Shown here one piece after another: positions 44,228-53,421 of a DNA stretch of 64,000 nucleotides. The translations under genes and the position numbers were made by a program. The stretch's first letter is position 1. Every line of letters starts with the position of its first letter. The stretch lies in the NCBI GenBank assembly GCA_965216885.1, contig OZ244209.1, positions 1,860,001 through 1,924,000 on the forward strand, given 5' to 3'. The stretch is from CAYNJG01 sp965216885. Lineage in GTDB: Bacteria; Planctomycetota; Planctomycetia; Pirellulales; Pirellulaceae. The notes beneath the pieces were generated by a model that made no database searches, was not told where the DNA came from, and worked only from the letters and a program-made list of their open reading frames with translations.

Positions 44228-47200
44228 TTGTCAGCTTTTCGGTTTGTTCGCGTACTTGCGATGCTCGTTGTCCTCGCCGTTTCGTGTCTTGCAACGACGT
44301 CTTTCGCTGCTCCGGAGGACCCGGTCGACCAGCCAAGGTTGTACTGGCGAAACGGCGACATGCTGGACGGCGAATTGACCGGGGTTTCGTCCCGGGTCTT
44401 GAGCTGGTCTGCGCCGCAATTTGTGGATTCCCTGCGGCTGAATTTCGACGCGCTGCGGATGATCCGATTCCCTGCCCGGGAACGAGAGCTGGGCGAGGCG
44501 GATGACACGGCGCAGGTGATTGAGACGAGCGACGGGAATCGCTTCTTTGGCAATGTTCAGAGCTCGGATGACGAGTATCTGACTGTCCAGACGGAGCTGT
44601 TCGGCGAGTTGGACCTTCGCCGTGATGCGGTGGGCATGATCGCCAATCCGGTCGAACGGGCGCACGTGTATTCGGGGCCCCGAGGACTGCGTGGCTGGAG
44701 TACGTTGACTTATGGCCGCAAGCTCAGTGAATGGGAGGAAATAGCCAATGGTCGCCTGACGACGCGGCTGGTGGCGGCCGAGCTCTATCGTGAGCTACCG
44801 GCGACCGGCTCGGTCGATATCGATGTTGAATTTCTGTGGCGAAACAATCCGTCATTCCAGTTGCGGTTTCTGACACCGTACGGAAAAGCAACGCGAGAGA
44901 CCGTCAAGGTGGAGACGCGCGTCAGCGGCTACGTGATTCAGTCGTTAGGAAGTAACGGACGGTTTCGGCAACTGGATACGATGTCCAGTCGAACGACGAA
45001 GTGTCAGTTGTTGCTGCGCTGGAATCATTCCGCCAGCGAGTTATCGATTTTTCGCAATCGCAAATACCTTGGGAAGATCTCGGTTCCCAAACAGGATTCG
45101 TCCGGGCCGGCCGGGATCTATATCAAGAACACGGGGCCTCGTCTGACGCTTTCGCGGCTGGAGATTCGTGCCAGCAGTTCGCTGGATATCTATCGAGCGG
45201 ATCAAACGCGGGACACCGTCTTGCTGGACGACAACACGTCGATCACCGGCGACGTGCGGGCGGTCAATGCGGAAGTGGTGAGCGTCGTGGATGGCGAAGA
45301 GACCCGCGAAGTGAAGTGGGAGAACATCGCCGAGATCGCCTTCCGCGCGGCGGATCAAACGGTGCCGGATCCGGATGGCGTCCCGGACCGTTTTCCTCAG
45401 ATGGTCGAATGTGTGTTTCACAACGGCGAGACGTTGCGTGGTACGGTGAGCGGAGCGGATGATGCCAGCCTTCAACTAACGGTCCCCGGGATCCGCAATG
45501 ACGTGCGTTGCAGCTACGTGGATCTTGAGCGGATCGTGTTTGGGCCCAAGGTCTTGCCGCCGAAGAATGGTGCCCCAACGTTACTGTTGTCCCGAAATTC
45601 GGACGAGCCCTTCTCGCAGCAGACCGCGATCAGGCTGCATGGCCGACTGGAGACGGGCGAGAACAATGCCATCGCGTGGCGACCCGAGGGGGCAGAGGCT
45701 CCCGTGGCAACGAGCGATGCGACCGAAATCAAACTGCAGCTGGCGACACAAACTTCGTCCGTCGCCGGTGGGCCGCAGGATGATCTCATCTATTTTCGAA
45801 ATGGCGATGTCGTGCCGGGGCAACTGCAGCAGGCGGGTGCGACCGGCATTGAGGTCACCAGCAAGTTTTCGGATCTGGTACGCCTTTCGTCTGCCGACGT
45901 GCGAGCGATCGAACTCGCCTCTGCTCCGGTCGAGCCATTGACGGGCTTCGATGATCGCTGGGAGGTCCGGACAGTCGACGACGCCGTGGCGGAGTTTGTC
46001 GTGAATGCCGACGAACTGAGGCTCAAGGGCGCCGGGGCCGTGCAGCGGGATTCGATTCTCGCGGGCTGTGATCGAATACAGTTCAATATGCAGCGGAACC
46101 AGGGTACGGGCGGGATGTTTCTGTATCTGATTCTGACCGCCGAAAACCGTTCCGACGAAAAGAAACTGCCGTTCTACTTCATGGATGAGAAGCTCTTTGT
46201 GTTGGGCTCGCGACGTAACGCGTTCATCCCGTGCCTTGAGGGGGAAGAGCATTTCGAGGTGGTCGTGGAGACTCGTGACCCGTTCCGCGTTGAGGTCAAC
46301 GGGAAGACGGTCTACTCGGTGGAGGGCAATGAAAATGGTGGTCCCTGGTCCGGGTTGGCTTTTGAGGTGAGTGATGGGCCCTTGTTTGGGCCCGCCGTGA
46401 AACGCAAGAAGCAGCCAATTGATGTGACCGTGCGTGACCTGGTGGTCAGTCAGACTCGTCGTCAGTCGATTCGGCAGACGACCGGGAGTGTCGACCCGCA
46501 AACGCTGCTGACGATTCCACGCAATCGACCGGAGGAGTCGCTGACGCATCTCGCGATTGGAACCAACAGCGACGCCATCCGCGGCAACCTTGTGGCTCTG
46601 GATGAGTCCGGTTTGAGGATGCGTAGCAAATCACGCGACATGCGCCTGCCAAGGGAGGCGGTTTCGGGGGTCGTTTGGTTGCACACGGAGGATCCTGCCA
46701 ATGGCGATGCGAACCTCAATCCCTGGCGAATCGTATTGCGTGATACGACTACGTTGACATTTGTGGATGCCCGGATGGTTGAAGGGGAAAGCCTGACGCT
46801 GGAAGGCACTCACCCGCGACTGGGGGAATGTTCGATTCCGGTCGACGGCATTCAGACGATCTTGCGGGGCCATCATCCAACGGGGTTTCATGGCCACGCG
46901 TTCATGACATGGAAAATGAAACACGCGATTGAGCCACGGTTCGAGAGCCAGTCCGGCGACCATCGATTCGCTTCGGAGTTGCTGGGGAAACCGATTTCGT
47001 TCAATGCAAAGATGTTGGAAAACGATCGGCGGCTGGATCTTATCGACTATCAGGGCAAAGTCGTTGTGCTGGACTTTTGGGCCGCGTGGTGTGCTCCCTG
47101 CATCCGCAATATGCCGCAGTTGATCGAAACCGTGAAGCAGTTTTCGCCGGAGCAAGTTGCCTTGGTGGGGGTCAATCAGGGAGACGATCCGGCAACGATT

Positions 47201-47407
47201 GCAACGTTGGTCCGAGCGAAGGAATGGGATCTGACCGTCGCGGTGGACGTGGAGAGCACGGCCAGTCGCGAACTGGAGGTCGACACGATTCCTCAAACCG
47301 TGATTTTGGATCAGGAGGGTAACGTGTCGGCGGTCTATCTCGGAGTGAGCCGTGGTTTGCACGACGAAATCACTGCAGAAATCAAACGGCTATTGGGGGA
47401 AGAGTGA
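44228..47407 (+). CDS. Large exported protein with NGD-type repeats and C-terminal thioredoxin domain (copy 1)
   Basis: 1059 residues. TTG start at 44228 is fixed by a strong GGAGG at 44218-44222. Signal peptide about 1-28. At least seven segments of about 40 residues share the pattern NGD-x-L-x-G-x-L ... V/I-x-I-x-F (YWRNGDMLDGELTG, SDGNRFFGNVQS, DDNTSITGDVRA, FHNGETLRGTVSG, YFRNGDVVPGQLQQ, GTNSDAIRGNLVA), suggesting small beta barrels. Two LamG/jelly-roll-like domains (about 145-310 and 560-700) lie among them. The C-terminus is a TlpA/ResA-like thioredoxin domain with WCAPC (W954-C958) and the cis-Pro loop TIPQTV. It likely reduces or assembles proteins outside the cytoplasm; target unknown. 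It is followed by a paralogue. Confidence 0.85.
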   Translation: MSAFRFVRVLAMLVVLAVSCLATTSFAAPEDPVDQPRLYWRNGDMLDGELTGVSSRVLSWSAPQFVDSLRLNFDALRMIRFPARERELGEADDTAQVIETSDGNRFFGNVQSSDDEYLTVQTELFGELDLRRDAVGMIANPVERAHVYSGPRGLRGWSTLTYGRKLSEWEEIANGRLTTRLVAAELYRELPATGSVDIDVEFLWRNNPSFQLRFLTPYGKATRETVKVETRVSGYVIQSLGSNGRFRQLDTMSSRTTKCQLLLRWNHSASELSIFRNRKYLGKISVPKQDSSGPAGIYIKNTGPRLTLSRLEIRASSSLDIYRADQTRDTVLLDDNTSITGDVRAVNAEVVSVVDGEETREVKWENIAEIAFRAADQTVPDPDGVPDRFPQMVECVFHNGETLRGTVSGADDASLQLTVPGIRNDVRCSYVDLERIVFGPKVLPPKNGAPTLLLSRNSDEPFSQQTAIRLHGRLETGENNAIAWRPEGAEAPVATSDATEIKLQLATQTSSVAGGPQDDLIYFRNGDVVPGQLQQAGATGIEVTSKFSDLVRLSSADVRAIELASAPVEPLTGFDDRWEVRTVDDAVAEFVVNADELRLKGAGAVQRDSILAGCDRIQFNMQRNQGTGGMFLYLILTAENRSDEKKLPFYFMDEKLFVLGSRRNAFIPCLEGEEHFEVVVETRDPFRVEVNGKTVYSVEGNENGGPWSGLAFEVSDGPLFGPAVKRKKQPIDVTVRDLVVSQTRRQSIRQTTGSVDPQTLLTIPRNRPEESLTHLAIGTNSDAIRGNLVALDESGLRMRSKSRDMRLPREAVSGVVWLHTEDPANGDANLNPWRIVLRDTTTLTFVDARMVEGESLTLEGTHPRLGECSIPVDGIQTILRGHHPTGFHGHAFMTWKMKHAIEPRFESQSGDHRFASELLGKPISFNAKMLENDRRLDLIDYQGKVVVLDFWAAWCAPCIRNMPQLIETVKQFSPEQVALVGVNQGDDPATIATLVRAKEWDLTVAVDVESTASRELEVDTIPQTVILDQEGNVSAVYLGVSRGLHDEITAEIKRLLGEE

Positions 47408-50400
47408 TGCAGCGACTGGTACTTGGTTTAACGTTGCTGCTTGCCCTCGGTGGTGCAGCGTTCGCGGATACTTCCGAAGGACGCCTTGTATGGAACAATG
47501 GCGATACGCTGGTCGGTGAACTCACGGGCTATCGGGATGGATTCATTACGTGGACGTCGCGGCAATTTGGTTCGCCGCTGGAGGTTCACAGTGATTTCAT
47601 CGCCGCCTTCGAATTCCCGGCCAATCGCGATGCGCCCAAGCCTGCTGGGGCTTTCCGTGTGGAAACGTCGACGGGTGACGCTTTCTTCGGCGAGCTGACC
47701 GCGATCAACGACGACACGCTTGAACTGGATAGCGCGCGGCTGGGCACGATTTCGCTGCGACGCGAGTTTGTGCGAGAAGTGCGGCAGTTGCGTCATACCG
47801 AGGTGCTTTATGACGGCCCCCGATGGCTGGACGGTTGGAAGGTGCTCAAGGCAGGACGGCGTGTTGCGGAATGGGAAGCCACGGAACACGGTCACCTTCG
47901 AACGGACAAGTACGGTGGCGAGCTCTACCACGATCTTCCCGAACTGGACGTTGCCGAGATCAACCTCGTCCTCAAGTGGACGGGAAAGCCGGGCTTCCAA
48001 ATTGATTTTTCCTCGCCCGCGGATTTGGTCGCAACACGTCCGCGACCACGGCTGAGTCTGAAGTCGTGGGGTGACGACGTTGTGGCGCAAAGTTCGCTGG
48101 CGACGGCTGACTTTCAGCATTTGTTGAAGCTGACAGAACGGCAAAAGGAACTGCGGCTTCGACTGGTTTGGGATAACACCACCGGCGAAGTGAGCGTGCA
48201 TCGCGACGGCTCGCGGGTGTTGGGTAGGATTGTGGTCGACAAGCCGAAGCCGGGTAAAGGCTTTGGCATTCTTGTGAAGAATCGTAGTGACGATCTGGTT
48301 GTCGAGCAAATTCGGCTCAGTAAGTGGAATGGCGCGTCGGGGTCGGAAGATCGCGAAGCCGGTAAGGGTTACATTCGGCTCGCTTCAGGGAAGCTTCTCA
48401 ATCAGTCCATCAAGAGTCTCGATGCGGAAGCTGGCACGCTGGAGCTGGAGGGCGGCACGACCGTGGACGTGGCGGAACTGGCGGTCGCCGAATTTATCGC
48501 GACGGGAAAGACGGAGCTTCAGCCTCAGCATATTCGCTTTCACGATGGCACAGAATTTACAGGCACGCTGGAGTCCCTGGATGATGATGGTCTGAGGGTC
48601 AAAGTTGCGGCGGTGGTCGAGCCGGTTGTGGCGAAGCGCGAGGGGCTGGCGTCGGTGCGGTGTTTTCAGGGACGCACCAACGAGTTTGACTTTCATCTGG
48701 TGGGCGAAGGCAGTCGGCTGTGTGGGAACTTGCGGCCCGTGCCCGAATCGAATGCACTCGGTTGGGCGCCCATCGGGGCGAGAAACGCCGTTCCGTTTGA
48801 AATTGGCGAAGCTCAAACGATCGAACGACGCATGGGGCAATCGGACGACGTCGCGGGGCCTCAGCGGGGTAGTGAGGTTGTCTACCTGAGAGACAACTCG
48901 GTCTTGATTGGCGACCTGGTTGGCATCGCGAAGGACGAATTGACGCTGTCGACACCATACACCGGGGAACGTACCGTTCCGGTAAGTGAAGTTCGTGCGG
49001 CGGAGATGTTGCAGGGCACCGGGCGCGTGGCGCTCGACGGGCCAGACTGGGAGTTCCTGCGATCGTCACGTCCATTGCAGCAATCGCAGGAGCGACTGGA
49101 GGTTGGCGACCCGGTGAGCATGCGGGATCTCACGTTGCTGCATGGTGGGAAGCTGACGTTTAGCTGCGCTTGGGACAAGGACTTCGTGGGGCTGTTGACG
49201 CTACATCTTGGTACCTCGACGAAACAACCACGCAGCAGTATCGCGAGATTCACGTTTTCGAATGAACGCCTGTCCGCTCGATGTTTGGTGAATGCCGCCA
49301 GTTCGCGCAAGCTACCGCCAATTCCAGAACGCCGCGCAACCATTTCGCTGGAGTCGACCGACACGCGATTGACGGTTTGGGTCAACGGGATTGAAGCGTT
49401 CTCGACGGACATCAAGCAACGGATCGAACATCGCGGCTTGTGGTTGCAGTGCGGTTCGGCTCGGGGGCCGTTGGGTCAGGGTGATGGCCGAGGTAGTCGT
49501 AAGCCTCGGCTGGTGATTGAGCGACTGCGGGTGGGCGATGGAGCCCGACGCCTGGGAGCTGGCTTTGCCGCTGCAGGCGACGTTGACATGATCCTCAAGT
49601 TGCCCCGGAATCGCGTGAAGGATGCTCCAACGTGCGTGCTTTGTTCCAGCAATGGAGATTTGCTTCGTGGCGACCTGTTGGAATTGCGTGAAAATCGACT
49701 CAGCTTCAAATCTCGTTACGAGCAGGTCGACATGCCTCGCAGCGACCTGGCGGCGCTGGTCTGGCTGGAATCGCCGGCATCCGCTTCGCCGAACACGCCG
49801 TTGGCGGATTCCCTGTTGATTACGCTGCGGGACGGTTCCGTGTTCTTTTTGAAGGAGCCGCTGGTCGCAGATGATCAGATTGTGGGCAGCCATCCAAAAC
49901 TTCAGCGTTGCTCGTTTCCGCTATCCCAGGTGCTGAAGATTCAGAACAGCGATATTGCGGCCCAATCGCTGGCGAGCATCGTTGACTGGACGCTGGAGCC
50001 AACGCCGGAGCCGAAATTCGTCGATGGCGAGCTTGAGCCCGGTACGGATTCTCCGCTGGTTGGTAAGACGTTCGACGACGTGACGATTCCGATGCTGGAC
50101 GGAAGTTCGGTTGGTTTGGCAGACGAACGGGGGAAGGTCATTATTCTTGATTTTTGGGCCACCTGGTGCGCGCCGTGTTTGCGTTCGTTGCCACGAATGG
50201 CATCGCTTGCTTCCACGTTTCCGGCAGACAAGGTGCGGTTGATTGCCGTCAATCAGGAGGAGATGCCGTTCACGATTCAGGCGTTCCTCGCCAGTCGCGA
50301 CCTTGATCTGGAAGTTGGCCTTGATTCGAACCTGAAACTGGGAAATCGGTTTCGGGTCGAGACGTTGCCTGAAACGATCATCATCGGGCCGGATGGTGTC

Positions 50401-50487
50401 GTACGTCGTGTGTACTTTGGGACGCCGACGGACCTTCACAAGTCGGTGCATGAGGCCGTCACGGAACTCATGGTGCCGACCGATTGA
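47407..50487 (+). CDS. Large exported protein with NGD-type repeats and C-terminal thioredoxin domain (copy 2)
   Basis: 1026 residues, collinear with the preceding gene over its whole length: signal peptide (LGLTLLLALGGAAFAD), NGD-type repeats (WNNGDTLVGELTG, STGDAFFGELTAI, HDGTEFTGTLESL, LRDNSVLIGDLVGI, SNGDLLRGDLLEL), two jelly-roll-like segments, and a TlpA-like thioredoxin domain with WCAPC (W920-C924) and TLPETI. The two are tandem paralogues that have diverged strongly but keep all landmarks. The ATG overlaps the previous stop by 1 nt (TGATG), so translation is coupled. It closes the MoxR-locus series; the next gene is an unrelated surface protein. Confidence 0.85.
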   Translation: MQRLVLGLTLLLALGGAAFADTSEGRLVWNNGDTLVGELTGYRDGFITWTSRQFGSPLEVHSDFIAAFEFPANRDAPKPAGAFRVETSTGDAFFGELTAINDDTLELDSARLGTISLRREFVREVRQLRHTEVLYDGPRWLDGWKVLKAGRRVAEWEATEHGHLRTDKYGGELYHDLPELDVAEINLVLKWTGKPGFQIDFSSPADLVATRPRPRLSLKSWGDDVVAQSSLATADFQHLLKLTERQKELRLRLVWDNTTGEVSVHRDGSRVLGRIVVDKPKPGKGFGILVKNRSDDLVVEQIRLSKWNGASGSEDREAGKGYIRLASGKLLNQSIKSLDAEAGTLELEGGTTVDVAELAVAEFIATGKTELQPQHIRFHDGTEFTGTLESLDDDGLRVKVAAVVEPVVAKREGLASVRCFQGRTNEFDFHLVGEGSRLCGNLRPVPESNALGWAPIGARNAVPFEIGEAQTIERRMGQSDDVAGPQRGSEVVYLRDNSVLIGDLVGIAKDELTLSTPYTGERTVPVSEVRAAEMLQGTGRVALDGPDWEFLRSSRPLQQSQERLEVGDPVSMRDLTLLHGGKLTFSCAWDKDFVGLLTLHLGTSTKQPRSSIARFTFSNERLSARCLVNAASSRKLPPIPERRATISLESTDTRLTVWVNGIEAFSTDIKQRIEHRGLWLQCGSARGPLGQGDGRGSRKPRLVIERLRVGDGARRLGAGFAAAGDVDMILKLPRNRVKDAPTCVLCSSNGDLLRGDLLELRENRLSFKSRYEQVDMPRSDLAALVWLESPASASPNTPLADSLLITLRDGSVFFLKEPLVADDQIVGSHPKLQRCSFPLSQVLKIQNSDIAAQSLASIVDWTLEPTPEPKFVDGELEPGTDSPLVGKTFDDVTIPMLDGSSVGLADERGKVIILDFWATWCAPCLRSLPRMASLASTFPADKVRLIAVNQEEMPFTIQAFLASRDLDLEVGLDSNLKLGNRFRVETLPETIIIGPDGVVRRVYFGTPTDLHKSVHEAVTELMVPTD

Positions 50488-50619
50488 TTGCCAGCCGGGG
50501 ATTCAGTCTTCCCACGGTATTTGCGCGATTAGCGGACGATTTCTTTGTAAATGTTCTTGCCGTCGACCAGAATGACGGCTGGTCTGGCAATCGGTGAAAT
50601 GGTGCGACGTTATTTGGGT

Positions 50620-53328
50620 ATGAGAAGCGCAAAAAAAAGACGGTTGGACGTACAACTTCTGGAATCTCGACGGTTGCTGACGGGCGTCGCCTCGCCGGTG
50701 ATATCGCTGGAGGAATCGTCGACGTTTGAATTCTTTCCGACGTCGGACACGCAGGTGACCAACGGACTGGTGGTCGACCTGAACGGGGATGGCCTGGACG
50801 ACTATGTGATTTCTACCGGCAACCGGCGGGTCGAGCTCTGGTTGCAGGAGGATGGCAAGCATCAGCGGTTTGGTGAGGAACGCGTCTCCAGCGAGATTTC
50901 GGAGATTGCCGCAGCGGATATCAACGGCGATGGCCTGCCCGACCTGCTGGTCGCTACATCACGTCGAATTGAGGTATTCATCAATGCCGGCGAAGCGGCG
51001 GCCGAGTCCGCAGAATGGGGCGGCGTTATCGATGGTGAAACTGTTAGTGCGGCTGCGACGTCGTTGCTGTTGGAGGATTTGAATGGTGATGGCTTCAAGG
51101 ATCTGGTTGTCGGAGGTGCGTCGCAGCTGGAAGTGCGGGCGGGAACCGGCGATGGACGGTTTGGCGACGGTGTTGGTTACGCCGTGGGAAGCGGGCAGTA
51201 CAGCCTCGCCAGTGCGGATCTGAACGGGGACGGGCATGTAGATCTGGTCGTGGGGGCGGCGGATCGGCAGAACGGCACCGTAGAAGTGCTGTCGAACGAC
51301 GGATCCGGAGCTTTCGAAAGTACGTATCAGGTTGTCGATCCCGGTCCGGTGCGAACGCTTCAGTTGGCAGACATGAATGCAGATGGGAATATCGATCTGC
51401 TGGTGGGCACTTGGGTTTCGCGCGAATTGGATCATGGTGGTGAGAACATTCACGTGTGGATGGGAGATGGAATGGGCGCTTTTGCCGGAACCCATGACAA
51501 CTACGAAACCGCCGGCTCGCCAATTGATATGTCGGTTACCGATATCAACCTTGATGGGCTGAACGATCTTGTGGTGGGCCACGATAGCACCTTCCACCAT
51601 CCCATTACCAACAACGGGCCGGGCGGCGTATCGGTGCTGCTTGGTGGAGGCGATGGCAGGCTGCATCAAGCGGTTCGAATCAGCACGCCCGGAGCGTTTG
51701 ACGTGCACACCAACGGGCAGTCGATTGTGTCGTTTCAGCAGTGGGGTAACACTGTCGCAACTTTTTCCTGGGCGGATGATTCTTTTGTGGAATCGGCGAC
51801 TGAGTATGCTCAGCCGGTCGATAACCCCTTTACCAATCGCACCGCCGTGGTGGGCGATTTCAATGCCGACGGAATTAGCGACGTTGCTGTAGCGACGATA
51901 TTCCGGCCTGATCCCACGCTGACCGTCTACCTTGCCAACGCGGACGGTGGATACACCTTGCAGGATATTCCACTGTCTTCGAACGCAACCGTGAATGATT
52001 TGCGTGTGGGCGATTTCAACGGTGATGGATCGGACGACTTGTCGATTCGAATGACGGTGTCGGGCCGACATCAGTTGGGGACAATCCTCGCAGACGGAGC
52101 GGGCGGATTCGAGTCTTTGATGGCCAGCAGCGTATCGCAGTCGTTGCGTCTGTTCGAAGTTGCCGACGTCGATGGTGATGGCCGCGACGATCGCGTTGGT
52201 TCGCTGTCGTCTTCGATTGTCGTCTATGGAAGTCTCGAGGACGGTAGTTTCGACCAAATCGACCGAACGCGTCTTTCAGGGGCAAGCAATGTCTCCAACC
52301 TGACCGTGGCGGAGTCCAAACCGGACGGTAGTGCTAACCTGTTGGTGGTCAGTAATGTGGGTGTTCACGCATTGGCGTGGGACGGAGAGAACGGGTTTGT
52401 GGAGGACGCGGAGGCGGTTACTTCGCACTACCACACGTTTGGCGACTTCAACGGCGATGGGTATCTCGATACTGCGTTTGGAAGCTATAGCGAGAACTCG
52501 GTGCGAGTCGTTTGGGGAGAGCCCGGCGGTGGGCTCAGTCGACCGCAAATTGCAGCAAGCCGAGAGAACGTGCAATCGCTACGCTCCGCGGACGCCAACG
52601 GTGATGGGGCCGATGAACTGATCGTCGTCTATCAAGAGACGTTTGAGTTCCTCGACGGGAGCTCAGGCGAATTTGAAAGTCTTGGCGAGACGTACCTTGG
52701 CGGAACACTGGGCAGCATCGTGACCACGGACGTCACGGGCGACGGTGTGCGGGATCTGTTGGTCGCGGAAGGCGGCAACTTCATTTCGTCGTCGCCGTCC
52801 ACGAAAATTGTCCTCATGGAAGGTGTGGCCGATAGCGTGCCGGCCACGAGCGAGACGTTTGTGATTCCAGGGATCGACGGGGCACTGCTATCCGCGACGT
52901 CCAGCGGCGGTTCGACGGAACTGTTGATTACCCATCGTTATGGATTCTCTTCGGTTGTGGGGAGAGTTGGTGACGCCGGTCTGCCGGGGGACTTCAATCT
53001 GGATGGTTCCGTGGATGCGGCCGATATCGATCTGCTTTGCGCGGCTCTCCACACCCCCGATGCCGACGTAGCGACGTACGACGTGAATGCAGACGGCGAA
53101 CTCAATACCGGGGACTCGGACTACTGGATACGTGAAATCGCCGAGACGCGACGGGGCGATCTGGACCTCGATGGCGACGTTGACTTCGAGGATTTTCTGG
53201 AGTTGTCGGGCAACTTTGGCAGTGCCGAGGCGGGCTGGGCGGCCGGTGATTTGGACTGCGACGGTGAGGTCCGGTTCGAGGATTTTCTGGCCATGGCCGC
53301 CAATTTCGGCTTCGGTGAAGACGCCTGA
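50620..53328 (+). CDS. FG-GAP/VCBS-repeat surface protein with LEPR-XLL-like N-terminus and EF-hand tail
   Basis: About 902 residues from ATG 50620 (in-frame starts also at 50551, 50572 and 50599). The N-terminus MRSAKKRRLDVQLLESRRLL resembles the LEPR-XLL motif used by planctomycete exported proteins. About twelve FG-GAP-like repeats follow, each with a calcium-loop of the type DLNGDGLDDYV or DINGDGLPDLLVA, predicting an integrin-like beta propeller. The tail has dockerin-like EF-hand loops (DFNLDGSVDAADIDLL, LDLDGDVDFEDFLELSGNFG, LDCDGEVRFEDFLAMAANFG). It should be a calcium-binding cell-surface or secreted protein; ligand unknown. The tail resembles that of the PKD protein at the window end. 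Confidence 0.88.
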   Translation: MRSAKKRRLDVQLLESRRLLTGVASPVISLEESSTFEFFPTSDTQVTNGLVVDLNGDGLDDYVISTGNRRVELWLQEDGKHQRFGEERVSSEISEIAAADINGDGLPDLLVATSRRIEVFINAGEAAAESAEWGGVIDGETVSAAATSLLLEDLNGDGFKDLVVGGASQLEVRAGTGDGRFGDGVGYAVGSGQYSLASADLNGDGHVDLVVGAADRQNGTVEVLSNDGSGAFESTYQVVDPGPVRTLQLADMNADGNIDLLVGTWVSRELDHGGENIHVWMGDGMGAFAGTHDNYETAGSPIDMSVTDINLDGLNDLVVGHDSTFHHPITNNGPGGVSVLLGGGDGRLHQAVRISTPGAFDVHTNGQSIVSFQQWGNTVATFSWADDSFVESATEYAQPVDNPFTNRTAVVGDFNADGISDVAVATIFRPDPTLTVYLANADGGYTLQDIPLSSNATVNDLRVGDFNGDGSDDLSIRMTVSGRHQLGTILADGAGGFESLMASSVSQSLRLFEVADVDGDGRDDRVGSLSSSIVVYGSLEDGSFDQIDRTRLSGASNVSNLTVAESKPDGSANLLVVSNVGVHALAWDGENGFVEDAEAVTSHYHTFGDFNGDGYLDTAFGSYSENSVRVVWGEPGGGLSRPQIAASRENVQSLRSADANGDGADELIVVYQETFEFLDGSSGEFESLGETYLGGTLGSIVTTDVTGDGVRDLLVAEGGNFISSSPSTKIVLMEGVADSVPATSETFVIPGIDGALLSATSSGGSTELLITHRYGFSSVVGRVGDAGLPGDFNLDGSVDAADIDLLCAALHTPDADVATYDVNADGELNTGDSDYWIREIAETRRGDLDLDGDVDFEDFLELSGNFGSAEAGWAAGDLDCDGEVRFEDFLAMAANFGFGEDA

Positions 53329-53421
53329 AGCTGCCATCAACCGCAGCCGCTGAGTTCGGGGTTTCCGGCGATCGTGCGATAGGCGATGATCCGGGATTGA
53401 CCTGTATGCGGTGGAGCAGTG

